A stretch of 64,000 nt of DNA from positions 1,054,814,432 to 1,054,878,431 of the forward strand of contig NC_064614.1 in assembly GCF_023898315.1 (NCBI RefSeq), given 5' to 3'. The translations under genes were made by a program, and so were the position numbers. Shown one piece after another: positions 33,087 to 43,269 of this stretch. How positions within the stretch are numbered: the stretch's first letter is position 1; every line of letters starts with the position of its first letter. Source of the DNA: Schistocerca nitens (Eukaryota > Arthropoda > Insecta > Orthoptera > Acrididae). A model generated the notes under the pieces. That model did no database searches and had not been told where the DNA came from. It saw only the letters and a list, made by a program, of their open reading frames with translations.

Positions 33087-33650
33087 ACGAGGGTTGGAAC
33101 TTTAATAGTGGCAACTATTTATTTACAGCTCGTATGAAATAGATACGTGTTTCAAAGTTATACTGGCCTTCAAGGTAGTCACCAACATAGTGTATAACCC
33201 GTTTCCAGTTATGTGAAAGTCGTAAGATACTCTTAGCAGTGCCAGTTGTGTTGACAGTTCGAGTGGCGCGGTCTATTGCCCTACGAATTTGTAGCAGTTC
33301 TGAAGCGAATACTGTGAAGTGTTTCCTTCAGTTTAGAAATCGAGTTGAACTCACGAGGACTTAAGGCAGGAGAGTGCAGTAAGTGGTGCAGCACTTAGCA
33401 GCTCCATCAGTCAAACAAATCAGTAACAGCTTGCACTGTATGTGCTTGAGCATTGTCCTGCAAAGTGATGGTCAGGTCCTGCAGAAACTGACATCACTTC
33501 TGTCTCTAAGCTGGTCGTAGGTTGTGTTCCAAAAACGAACAGCACAGAGACAGAAGTGATGACTCTTTATGCATCTGACCATCATTTTGCAGGACAATGC
33601 TCAACGACGTACAGTGCAAGGTGATTTGTTTGACTGATTGGGCTGCTATG
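33087..33650 (-). mobile_element. Mariner-like relic with internal inverted duplication
   Basis: The minus strand around 33470-33270 reads LQDNAQAHTVQAVTDLFD, then LSPREFNSISKLKETLHSIR, matching the C-terminal catalytic part of a mariner-type transposase with stops. The segment 33405-33512 is repeated as an inverted copy at 33538-33645 (blocks CAGTCAAACAAATCA, GAGCATTGTCCTGCAAA, CATCACTTCTGTCTCT), so the element ends in a fold-back hairpin. Confidence 0.7.
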
Positions 33651-34056
33651 TGCTATACTATTGTGTAGGCAGCTTCCCTAGGGAAGGGAACCCCCAGTAA
33701 AAATCCTCGTCCTCGAGGTTAGGAGTTCAGCAGGAGGGCGGGGAGTGTTGGCATCCCAACCCGGCAAGGACAAATAAGAAAGCCGGATGGAATGTACAGA
33801 GGTTAGCGGGGACAATTGAGAATATAATTAAGGAAACGAAAGTGGATATCATGGTAATTAGAGGATCGAAAAAGAAAGGATGTGACAAGAAGTAATTGGA
33901 GACTGTATTCTGTTTTGTAGTGGAGTGGAAAAAGCTAAAAGAGTAAAGTAAGAGACAGGTGATGTTATAAGAAGGAAATGGAAAAAAAGAATAAATAACT
34001 GAAAGGAAGTAAATGAAAGAATAACGAGCATAACAATAAAAATTTATGTAATAAAA

Positions 34057-34245
34057 AATGGCTCTAAGCACTATGGGACTTAACATCTGAGGCCATCAGT
34101 CCCCCAGTACTTAAAACTACTTAAACCTAACCAACCTAAGGACATCACACACATCCATGCCTGAGGCAGGATTCGAATCTACGACCGTAGCGGTCGCGCG
34201 GTTCCACTCTGAAGCTCCTAGAACCTCTCGGCTACACCGGCCGGC
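34057..34245 (-). mobile_element. tRNA-headed SINE, type 1
   Basis: Standard body and head. A 14-bp target duplication with one mismatch lies at 34043-34056 and 34246-34259 (TTTATGTAATAAAA/TTTATGGAATAAAA). The tail is short. Confidence 0.9.
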
Positions 34246-34366
34246 TTTATGGAATAAAACTGAAAATAACTGGAGTGTATAGTCCTAACTTAGGCGACCC
34301 TCTTGAGACTTCTTCGATGACCTACAACAAGTGGTTGACGAATTTTGAGACGAACGTGAATTGTTG

Positions 34367-34568
34367 GCTCTGAGCACTATGGGACTTAACGTCTATGGTC
34401 ATCAGTCCCCTAGAACTAAGAACTACTTAAACCTAACTAACCTAAGGACATCACACAACACCCAGTCATCACGAGGCAGAGAAAATCCCTGACCCCGCCG
34501 GGAATCGAACCCGGGAACCCGGGCGTGGGAAGCGAGAACGCTACCGCACGACCACGAGCTGCGGACGA
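34367..34568 (-). mobile_element. tRNA-headed SINE, type 2
   Basis: It has the type 2 head (GGTTCGATTCC B-box) and the shared body. A perfect 11-bp target duplication GTGAATTGTTG flanks it (34356-34366 and 34569-34579). Confidence 0.93.
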
Positions 34569-35209
34569 GTGAATTGTTGATAATGAGGGATTTAAATAGA
34601 AGAATTGTAAGAACATTAAATGATGACGTTGTAGGACCATGGAGAGAAGAATAAAATGACGTTGTAGGACCATGGGGAGATGAGGTAGAAAACGATAATG
34701 GAAGGAGTTTGATTAATTTCTGTAAGATTCAGAAGTGTACTGCTATGAACGGTTAATCCTGGCGCAAAGAAACGCATTATTTATACCAATAAACTCACTA
34801 TAGGTATATGAACACAGAAAATGTCTCTAATCTGAAGAATATGCAACGAATCACACCTACTATTTGAAATAAAGTGAATGGTGAGTGAGTCATTCCAAAC
34901 ATCCAAAGGACCCTATTTAATATATAGATTTGTAATATATATACAGGAAAGGCATAGGTTTTCCTTTCCAGCATGTTGCTATCTATTCATTATTACTTTC
35001 CAATGACCAAGTACTGATAGTACGAAGTAGGGACAACAGGGTAAAGCGAGATGTAACTGTAAAAGATCGTGGCATAACAGACATTTTACCACAAACAGAA
35101 ACACTAAAATCAGGTATGGAAAAAATCCATAATGTGCAAGGTGACAAGATATGTAATATAAATACAAAATTTTTCAAAAGACCTAGCAAAGTAAATCTGG
35201 GATGAAGTG

Positions 35210-36306
35210 TTTAGAGAAACCAATGTAAACGTGAAAGTCGCTAAATTCTCAGTCTTACTTTAAATGCACTTTGGAAAGTCATTTACAAAAGTACCCACGT
35301 CACTATAAATGTCTCATAAAAACAAATCGATAACAGCAGATATTAAGATGTCCTCCTGAACTCTTCAGTACCTCAGTTCCATGAAAAAGAGTCCTAATGA
35401 CCAAGATTTCTTGAATTTATGTCATTGGTACAAAAAGATTTAGAGGAGGGTTCTGACTGATGCGAAAAAGTCATTTAATGAAAAAGTAATACACAATGGA
35501 GGGAATAAAAGAAAATCACTCTTGGATGTCATAAAAAAGGTAACAGGGAGAGATAAACATAGACATAACAACAACCACATAAGGGAGGGCGATACAGCAG
35601 AGATAAACATAGACATAACAACAACCACATAAGGGAGGGCGATACAGCAAAAATTATCCACACCATATAGCAGACAATGTGAATGAGCATTTTTCAAGTA
35701 TTGCAGAGGAGTAACAGCAAAAATTCGCAAAAACCATTATAACACCTGCAAATAATTATGGTCTAAGTACAATAATGTCGCTACCAACCACAGAGTATGA
35801 AGTCAGTAAAACTGTACAAAAACGGAAAAGATAAAAGTTATTAGTCTTAGACTGAGGTCCAACAAGTGTGCTTGAAGCGATAGAGACTATACAAGCTCCA
35901 TTACAAACATGGTAAGCGAATGCTTCACATCAGGGAAATTTCCAGAGTATTTAAGACACTAAGAGTTGTACCTCTGCTAAGGACAGGTAATGCAGAAGAT
36001 ACAGAAAATTGCCGACCCACTTGCCAAGAGTCACCATTCTCCAAAATTATTGAATTACTTGTTTCTGAAGTGTAGAAGTACGGAATCAGCCATAGCAGAA
36101 TTCGCAAAAGTGGTACTTGATGTTCTTGACAAAGATGAGAATGTCCCAGGCATAGTTTAAATCTTTCTAAGGCTTTTGATACGCTTGACCGCGAGTGTCT
36201 ACTAAATAAGCTGCAAGCATTAGGAACAAGGGGGGTTATCGATGATTAATATTCATCATACGCAACAATCAGGTACAACGACTAGAGGCACAATATAAAT
36301 CAAAGT
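35210..36306 (+). pseudogene. Jockey-like LINE relic, left part
   Basis: Linker-like readings (VLTDAKKSFNEKVIHNGGNK, SLLDVIKKVTGRDKH) are followed by decayed reverse-transcriptase sequence up to the LINE B insertion at 36318. The other half resumes at 45063. Stops and frameshifts are frequent, and the part of reverse transcriptase around the catalytic core is not recognisable. An exact 50-bp tandem duplication lies within it. Confidence 0.5.
35551..35650. repeat. Exact 50-bp tandem duplication
   Basis: Two identical 50-bp units in tandem, each starting AGATAAACATAGACATAACA. Identity of the copies inside an otherwise decayed relic implies a recent local duplication. Confidence 0.95.
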
Positions 36307-36317
36307 AAGTCTAAAAT

Positions 36318-36390
36318 ACACCCGTGGTCTAGGGGTAGCGTCTTTGATTCATACCAGAAAGTCTTCGGTTCAAGTTCCACCGGAGCTTGA
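36318..36390 (+). promoter_or_regulatory. tRNA-like module at the 5' end of LINE B
   Basis: ACACCCGTGGTCTAGGGGTA contains an A-box-like TGGTCTAGGGG, and about 40 bp on is a B-box-like GGTTCAAGTTCC. The module starts within a base or two of the target duplication. It may act as an internal RNA polymerase III promoter, but that is inference. Confidence 0.55.
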
Positions 36391-36637
36391 ATTTTAATTA
36401 ATAATCAGCATTGGCAGCCGAAGACTTCCGGCATAACAAGTCACTTTCATTCTGTCAAAGAGGGCGCAGAAATGGACAGAGATTCAGGACACCCTTTTGT
36501 CCTAGGGATGGGTAACTGCCCCTAACGGCTGAAGAATCAGCTATGATCAACGGCATGTGGAAGGCAATGGAAACCACTGCATTAAAGACATGTAACGTGT
36601 ATCCACAGGACATGTGGCCTGTAATTGAAGAAGTGTC

Positions 36638-37127
36638 ATGATGATCTCTCCATTGGCAAAAGATTCTGGAATAGTCCTTCATTCGGATCTCCAGGAGGAG
36701 ACTGCCAAGGCGGAGGTTACCATGAGAAAAAGACTGAATAATCAGCGAAAGGACAACGTTCTACAAGTCTGGGCGTGGAATGTCAGAAGGTTGAACGTGG
36801 TAGGGAAACTAGAAAATCTGAAAAGGGAAATGCAAAGGCTCAGTCTAGATATAGTAGGGGTCAGTGAAGTGAAATGGAAAGAAGACAATGATTTATGGTG
36901 AGATGGGCATAGGGTAATATCAACAGCAGAAGAAAATAGTATAACGGGAGTAGAACTCGTTATGAATAGGAAGGTAGGGCAGAGCGTGTGTTACTGTGAA
37001 CAGTTCAGTGACAGGGTTGTCCTTATCAGAATCGACAGCCAAACAACACAGAAAACTTAGTTCAGGTACACATGCCGATGGCGCAAGCTGAAGATGAAGA
37101 GATAGAGAAAGTGTATGAAGATACTGA
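36638..37127 (+). pseudogene. LINE B endonuclease, N-terminal part
   Basis: The frame 36638-36901 contains VWAWNVRRLNVVGKLENLKR and LDIVGVSEVKWKEDND, typical of apurinic-type endonucleases of CFDP2-like LINEs (the Asn and Glu blocks are catalytic). After a stop at 36901, the same domain continues in decayed form (VLIRIDSQTTQ, VHMPMAQAEDEEIEKVYEDT) until the LTR retrotransposon interrupts it at 37128. Endonuclease sequence resumes at 42407 (VMGNWNAVVGEKG). Confidence 0.8.
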
Positions 37128-37131
37128 AAGG

Positions 37132-37680
37132 TGTAAGTAGGCTGTTTAGGTTTTTTTATTGGTAACGCCACCTCTGTATGAAAATCACTGGCTGTGCTGT
37201 GTGCAGTCTGTGGCTGCTTTGCATTGTTGTAATACTCGCCATTGTAGTGTTAGGCAGCTGGCTCTGAACAGCGCGTAGCATTGCGCAGTTGGAGGTGAGC
37301 CGCCAGCAGTGGTGGATGTGGGGAGAGAGATGGCGGAGTTTTGTAATTTGTCATGAACTGCTATATATATGATGATATCAAGGTAAATACATTCTATGTT
37401 CTCTATTAATATCTTTCATTTGCTAACTATCCCTATCAGTAGTTAGTGCCTTCCATAGTTTGAATCTTTTATTTAGCTGGCAGTAGTGGCGCTCGCTGTA
37501 TTGCAGTAGCTTGAGCAGCGAAGATTTTTGTGAGGTAAGTGATTTGTGAAAGGTATAGTTTAATGTTAGTCAGGGCCATTCTTTTGTAGGGAATTTTGAA
37601 AGTCAGATTGCGTTGCGCTAAAAATACTGTGTGTCTGTATAAGCACAGTCGTGTATAAATTTTTCAAAGGGGACGTTTCA
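37132..37680 (+). repeat. 5' LTR
   Basis: It differs from the 3' LTR at only about five positions (for example GCATTGCG against GCGTTGCG, and CATTCTATGTTC against CATTCTTTGTTC), so insertion was recent. Confidence 0.93.
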
Positions 37681-37682
37681 TA

Positions 37683-37698
37683 TGGCGACCCTGCCAGG
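37683..37698 (+). promoter_or_regulatory. Primer-binding site
   Basis: TGGCGACCCTGCCAGG begins two bases after the 5' LTR. The TGG start fits the CCA end of a tRNA primer, and TGGCGACC resembles primer sites of Gypsy-type elements. Confidence 0.7.
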
Positions 37699-37966
37699 AT
37701 ACCTCACTGGAATCTTCTGATTTTTTCTTGCAGTTTGTGTAATTAGTGTAGATTTTGTTTATTGCTAGCGCATAATTGTAGAGAGAATCTCCTTTGTAGT
37801 TGCAGTCTTTCATTGTTGTACAGTAAAACAGTTGTGGCATGCATGTAGATTGGCACCAAGTATTTCGCAGCTACATTTAACTAGATATTATTTTCAGTGT
37901 TATGTTAATGTGTTCTCTTATTTTTGCTCTTCAAATTGTGTTTTTCTGTGTTGTCGTGTGACAATA

Positions 37967-39439
37967 ATGGCGTGTGAAAAACGTAATACTAGGCTCCAAA
38001 GTAAACTGCGAAATGACAGTGAAAACGAAAGCAGTGTGTCAGCGCCACCGAGTAATGAATTAACTGATGTTCAAAGTAATAATTTGGTAATTGTGCATAG
38101 GGAAATGGACCGGGCGGCAAACAATGGCGTAGACAGTGAAACAATTAGTGAGCAGGGAAGCATTATCGATCGGTCGGTCGGCAACAGCTCGCCTCAGGAA
38201 TCCGAAATGACAGGACACAATTTCGCAAATACTGTAGATTCAGGTTCTGGGTCATCACCGTTTTCTCAAATGAGTCAAGACACATTTTCTGCTTGTCAAA
38301 ATGTGTCTGTTGCCGGTGAAAATGCACTGCCAAAAAGCATAGAGAAACAGATTCCAGACACCAATACATTATTATTGCAATTAATGCAACAAATGGAACA
38401 AAATTAGAGACAAATGAAACAAAATCAGAGTCAAACACAGCAACAGTTAGACGCAATGGGACAAAATCTTCAAAAGTTAGACACAACGCTTGAACAAAAT
38501 CAGAAACAAATGGGACAAAATCTTCAAAAGTTAGACACAATGGAACAACACCAGAGACAAACACAGCAACAGTTAGACGCAATGGAACAAAATCTTCACA
38601 CCACGCTTGAACAAACACGTGAAGATTTAACTACTGAGTTACATAACATCGAATCGAAATGTCAAAAAGTCTGTAATGACGTAAAAACACAAATTTGTGA
38701 GCATTTTCAACCTATTTTTTCGCGGCATGAAAATGCATTACAGAATCACGAAGCAGCCATAAAAGAACTGCAAACCATTGTTCATGAAAATCATGAGACC
38801 TTGTCGGCTAAAATTGACTCAGTTGCATCTACCGATTCGGTTACGCAACTTGCAAAAACTCAAGAAAACTTAAAGGACACAGTAGATTCGATTTCAACAC
38901 AAATGGACACTCTGAAACTTGGTTCAGAAAAACACACTGAGGAAATGTGTTCACTATCGGAGAAAGTAGCCGAACTTTCGGATCAGTTCACTAACTTATC
39001 TACGAAGGTAGATGATAATCTGAATGACACAAAACCGGTAGTCTTTAATGACACAGAAGAGAGCGAACAAATTAGGAAACTGAAACAAAATCTGAATCAA
39101 ATTAATACGCAACACCAAAGAGAAATCCGCGAAGTACAGGATCAGCTGACACAGGTAATACAAGAATTACGTATTTCAGAGAACACTCGCGCCCCAACAC
39201 GGGAAGAGGGACTTAGAAATACGGAAAAGACGCAAAATAATAACACAGGGCATTTCGGAAGTTATGAAAGAAACTGGCAATGTGCACCGAATTTTGAGAT
39301 GGAACGGCCGACACGAACTAACAATGACCGATATGCGACTCGCCGACATGATGATTTTGACTATAAGCTGAGTCGCGGGCACCCACCAGGGCGACAGCCG
39401 CCCGAAAAAAAGCCATTAGCCTTCCAGCGGCACAGGTAG
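37967..39439 (+). CDS. Gag-like coiled-coil protein with one in-frame TAG
   Basis: ATG 37967 (MACEKRNTRLQSKLRNDSEN) opens 146 codons, then TAG at 38405-38407, then 343 more codons in the same frame to the stop at 39437-39439. The first part is polar and serine/asparagine-rich. Just around and after the TAG, glutamine-rich tandem repeats (TQQQLDAMGQNLQKLDT and variants) and a long heptad-like region predict a coiled coil over roughly residues 140-400. The end is basic (YATRRHDDFDYK, RGHPPGRQPPEKK) and could bind RNA. No zinc knuckle (CCHC) is seen. The frame would remain open if the TAG were read through or is a recent mutation. Gag identity is inferred from position. Confidence 0.7.
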
Positions 39440-41256
39440 AAAAAAAAAGGGGAGGCCATTATCCTCGCTATTGCCGTTCCTTTGTAGAAAGCATCGCAAA
39501 AACGACACGGTCGAACTTGAAAACGATGAGAAACATTTCACGGCTATTGTCGTGCTAATTGAGAGAAATGCCATATGGCTAGTGAATGACGTTTCACGCC
39601 TTGCTTTGCCCATTTTGTTTAATATCTAGTTTCTAGCTGCACTTCAGCATTGGTAAAAATAAAATTTTATAGATGTACTAATATAAATATTTTCTGTCTA
39701 CAGATCCAGTAAATAATAGTTTTGTGATCTACTTCCAAGAAAACGAGGGCACATAAATAGACATTTCCCTTCACAGGAATTGCATAAATAATTTCTTTAC
39801 GATTTGGTAACTTATCTGCTAGTGTAAGTTCTCGTGATGCATCACTCTAGTGTTAAGATGTGACATACATGGCCATTTTTACTGTAATATTTTTTCTGCT
39901 TGAGCTATGTCATGTTTAGGTATAAGTTGCTGCTGTTTGCCAGGCATAGTGTTATTGAATTTGACTTTGTATTATTCTGTTAAGCCAGTTTTACTAATGA
40001 TTTATTTTTATTGTTTGCTGCACATTGCCTTAGATTAGTTGTAATATTGCAATTGCTTTGCTAATTTCTTAATGCAGCTTGCTTCGCAAATCTGCGTTTT
40101 TTTTCATTGCTGTTTATATTAATTGTTTTATGTGATGCTGCATTGCCTCGTCCATTGGTATATATATCTGAGCTCAGTAGATTTAAGTTAGCTTAAGAGG
40201 GGGTAGACTATATAAGAAACTAACTATGATGGATTGGAAGAAATGCATTGAGAAGCTTAAAGAAAATGCTTTGGCCAAAAAAAAAGGGTATTTTGAAAGA
40301 GGATATGAACCAAAAAAAGTAGGGTTTAGGGACAACAGGTTTAGGTAGGATTTTCTTGGAAATAAATGATGAAGTAAGATAATGGAAAATAAATAATGAG
40401 GTAAGAAATATGTGAACCTATATATACAGAAAGCATGCTTGAATAGGATTTTTTTGGTGGAAACAAATGTGGAAATAAGACGAAAGATCTAGGGAATGAA
40501 GTCTTGGGTTGGACTGCAGTACCAAAAGTTACTCTGAAAACGAACCCTGTCCTTTCCATTGTGTTATCCCCCTATGTGTTTGTGTACCCTTGTGCATTTG
40601 TTTTCTTCCTGTCTCTGTGTAGTTTCATAGAATTTTTCTTCTTCTAATACTAAGCTACATTCACTATGATGAGGAATACTGTTATCCTCAAATATAATTG
40701 GTATTAATAATATGTTATTTAACTTGTAAATATGCTTAGATATTATTTCTTCTGTTCTGTGTTAATGCTTAGGTGTGAAGTTGATGTTTCAAAAGTTATT
40801 CTGATCTTTTATGTATGAACTTATGTCATAATTCCTGTAACATTGACGTATATGTCTATTTCTATTCTTTTGTAAAGCCTGTTTTACTACAAATGTTATC
40901 TGTATTGTTATGTTCTTTAATGATGTATTTTGTATCTTTGTAATTGTATTCTCATGTTATAAAATTGTAATTGACAGCAGTTCATCAAATTAAGTAACTT
41001 GTAAGTTACATCTCACTGCACACGTTTCTGTTGGTCATAGTATATGGACAATATGTGAGAAGTAGGGACTGTTAGTGTTTGCACGTGTGTTAATAATTCA
41101 GCAAGGGACTGGATAACAGCATTGCTGGTTCTAAGGGCAATTCGAAAAACTTTGTGAGTGCACAAGTGGTGGTTATGGACTTGCTATATTATCCGCAAGA
41201 CTCTTCAATGGTGATTGTGTACCTGCACAGTCACAACAGATGGCTGCTGGCCATCT
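39440..41256. other. Non-coding interior of the LTR element
   Basis: AT-rich sequence without long frames. I searched for reverse transcriptase (YADD/YVDD), protease (DSG/DTG) and integrase (HHCC, DDE) motifs by eye and saw none on either strand. Confidence 0.6.
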
Positions 41257-41455
41257 CTACAAGGACTACAGTGGGTCTGCACCTCTGGTGGCCCACCAGT
41301 ACCGTCATTTCTACAAGGACTACAGTGGGTCTACACCTTTGATGACTCACCAATACCATTATTTCCACAAGGACTGCAGTGGGTCTGCACCTCTGGTGGC
41401 CCACCAATACCGTAATCTCTATCAGGACTATAGTGGGTCTACTCTGTGATGACCT
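41257..41455. repeat. 54-bp minisatellite, about 3.5 copies
   Basis: The unit begins CTACAAGGACTACAGTGGGT. Copies start near 41257, 41311, 41365 and 41419 with a few substitutions. Because 54 is divisible by three, several frames stay open across the array, producing artefactual ORFs on both strands. Confidence 0.92.
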
Positions 41456-41834
41456 ACCCACCAATACTCTTCAAAACTTCGACTGACTCCGCTGTGGGTT
41501 TGCTCTGTTGTGGCCCATTACCTGTCAGCATGTCAAGAGTCAGCACTGTCTTTCCGTTGGAAGGACACTACTTCTTCAAGACTGCATGGAAATCCACTAC
41601 TTCTGTGTGCATTCTCTTTCACTGTTCAGACTTTGAAAAAAAAAAAGAAAAACACTGTAATTTTACTGTGATGAATCAGGGCTGTCTTTATGGACTGTGA
41701 GAAAATTTTAGCTTTTGACCAACATTGTATCAATAAGTGTGTGCATTTGATTTCTTTGTTATTGTAATTACGATTATGAAAAATTTTAACAAATATGTAT
41801 TGGCCAGTGCCCAACAAAATTTGTAAAATTTTTT

Positions 41835-41850
41835 GTGGGGAGCATGGGGG
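41835..41850 (+). promoter_or_regulatory. Polypurine tract
   Basis: GTGGGGAGCATGGGGG lies three bases before the 3' LTR, where plus-strand priming occurs. It is interrupted by a pyrimidine or two, so it is approximate. Confidence 0.55.
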
Positions 41851-41853
41851 CTA

Positions 41854-42402
41854 TGTAAGTAGGCTGTTTAGGTTTTTTTATTGGTAACGCCACCTCTGTA
41901 TGAAAATCACTGGCTGTGCTGTGTGCAGTCTGTGGCTGCTTTGCATTGTTGTAATACTCGCCATTGTAGTGTTAGGCAGCTGGCTCTGAACAGCGCGTAG
42001 CGTTGCGCAGTTGGAGGTGAGCCGCCAGCAGTGGTGGATGTGGGGAGAGAGATGGCGGAGTTTTGTAATTTGTCATGAACTGCTATATATATGATGATAT
42101 CAAGGTAAATACATTCTTTGTTCTCTATTAATATCTTTCATTTGCTAACTATCCCTATCAGTAGTTAGTGCCTTCCATAGTTTGAATCTTTTATTTAGCT
42201 GGCAGTAGTGGCGCTCGCTGTATTGCAGTAGCTTGAGCAGCGAAGATTTTTGTGAGGTAAGTGATTTGTGAAAGGTATAGTTTAATGTTAGTCAGGGCCA
42301 TTCTTTTGTAGGGAATTTTGAAAGTCAGATTGCGTTGCGCTAAAAATACTGTGTCTCAGTATAAGCACAGTCGTGTATAAATTTTTCAAAGGGGACGTTT
42401 CA
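41854..42402 (+). repeat. 3' LTR
   Basis: Same 549-bp length and boundaries as the 5' LTR, followed by the AAGG target duplication. Confidence 0.93.
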
Positions 42403-42661
42403 AAGGGTAATACAGTATGTAAAGGGAGATAAATCTAATGGTCATGGGGAACTGGAATGCAGTTGTAGGGGAGAAAGGGTTACAGGAGAATGTGGGCTGA
42501 GGACAAGGAATGAGAGAAGAGAATGACTAATTGACTCTGTTCAAGAACCACAAGAGGGGGACGTATACTCGGAAAAGACCGGGTGATAGTGGAAGATTTT
42601 AGTTAGATTACATCATGGTCAGACAGAGATTCCGAAATCAGATACTGGATTGTAACGAGTA

Positions 42662-42859
42662 GCCGGCCGCGGTGGTCTCGCGGTTCTAGGCGCGCAGTCC
42701 GCAACCGTGCGACTGCTATGGTCGCAGGTTCGAATCCTGCCTCGGGCATGGATGTGTGTGTTGTCTTTCGGTTAGTTAGGTTTAAGTAGTTCTAAGTTCT
42801 AGGGGACTGATGACCACAGCAGTTGAGTCCCATAGTGCTCAGAGCCATTTGAACCATTT
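42662..42859 (+). mobile_element. tRNA-headed SINE, type 1, nested in LINE B
   Basis: It has the A-box TGGTCTCGCGG, the B-box GGTTCGAATCC and the shared body. A 12-bp target duplication with one mismatch (42650-42661 and 42860-42871, TTGTAACGAGTA/TTGTAACGCGTA) lies inside LINE B endonuclease sequence. Confidence 0.93.
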
Positions 42860-43008
42860 TTGTAACGCGTACTCAGGACCAGATATAGACTCAGATCACA
42901 ATAGTGATGAAGAGTAGGGTGACGTTAAAGACATTAGTCAGGAAGAATCAGTACGCAAAGACGTGGGATACCAAAGTACTAAGGAATTACGAAATACAGT
43001 TGGAAGTT

Positions 43009-43132
43009 GTTGGGCTGGGTTGTTCCGGGAAGAGACAAAACAGCGAGGTCATCGGTCTCATTTGATTTGGGAAGGATGTCGACCGTGCCCTTTCAATGGT
43101 AGCATCCCGGCATTTGCCTGAAGTGATTTAGG
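43009..43132. repeat. Small repeat inserted in LINE B
   Basis: About 125 bp (GAGGTCATCGGTCTCAT, CATCCCGGCATTTGCCTG) breaks the LINE B linker reading. I remember it as part of a longer dispersed grasshopper repeat. No target duplication is clear. Confidence 0.5.
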
Positions 43133-43269
43133 GTATAGATACAGCAATAAGCAATAGCTCAGTGGGCAGTACAGTTGAAGAGGAAAAGGTCCATCACAGA
43201 AGCTGGGAAGGGAAATATAGGTACAAAGAAGGAAACTGCAAAGAAACTATAGGTAACAGAAGAAATACT

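Larger units (their letters stand above)
33740..35200 (+). pseudogene. Non-LTR endonuclease-domain relic with two SINEs
   Basis: Forward readings resemble an apurinic-type endonuclease: WNVQRLAGTIENIIKETKVD near 33790, KLKITGVYSPN after the first SINE, and DDVVGPWGDEVENDNGRSLI near 34625-34710. Frames shift and stops are frequent. It is a different lineage from LINE A and LINE B. Two SINEs (34057-34245 and 34367-34568) interrupt it. Confidence 0.5.
37132..42402 (+). mobile_element. Young LTR retrotransposon without visible pol
   Basis: Two 549-bp LTRs (37132-37680, 41854-42402) begin TGTAAGTAG and end GACGTTTCA, with about five differences between them. They are flanked by AAGG on both sides (37128-37131, 42403-42406); removing the element and one AAGG restores the LINE B reading GAAAGGGTAATAC. 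A primer-binding site follows the 5' LTR and a purine tract precedes the 3' LTR. The interior encodes a coiled-coil Gag-like protein. I find no protease, reverse transcriptase, RNase H or integrase frame in 39440-41853. It must be mobilised in trans. Confidence 0.92.

Noticed and set aside
41257..41455. CRISPR-like array
   Set aside because: Units are contiguous tandem copies with no unique spacers, and the genome is a eukaryote.
41154..41464. Several open frames on both strands across the minisatellite
   Set aside because: A 54-bp unit keeps many frames open by arithmetic; repeated peptides differ in each frame.
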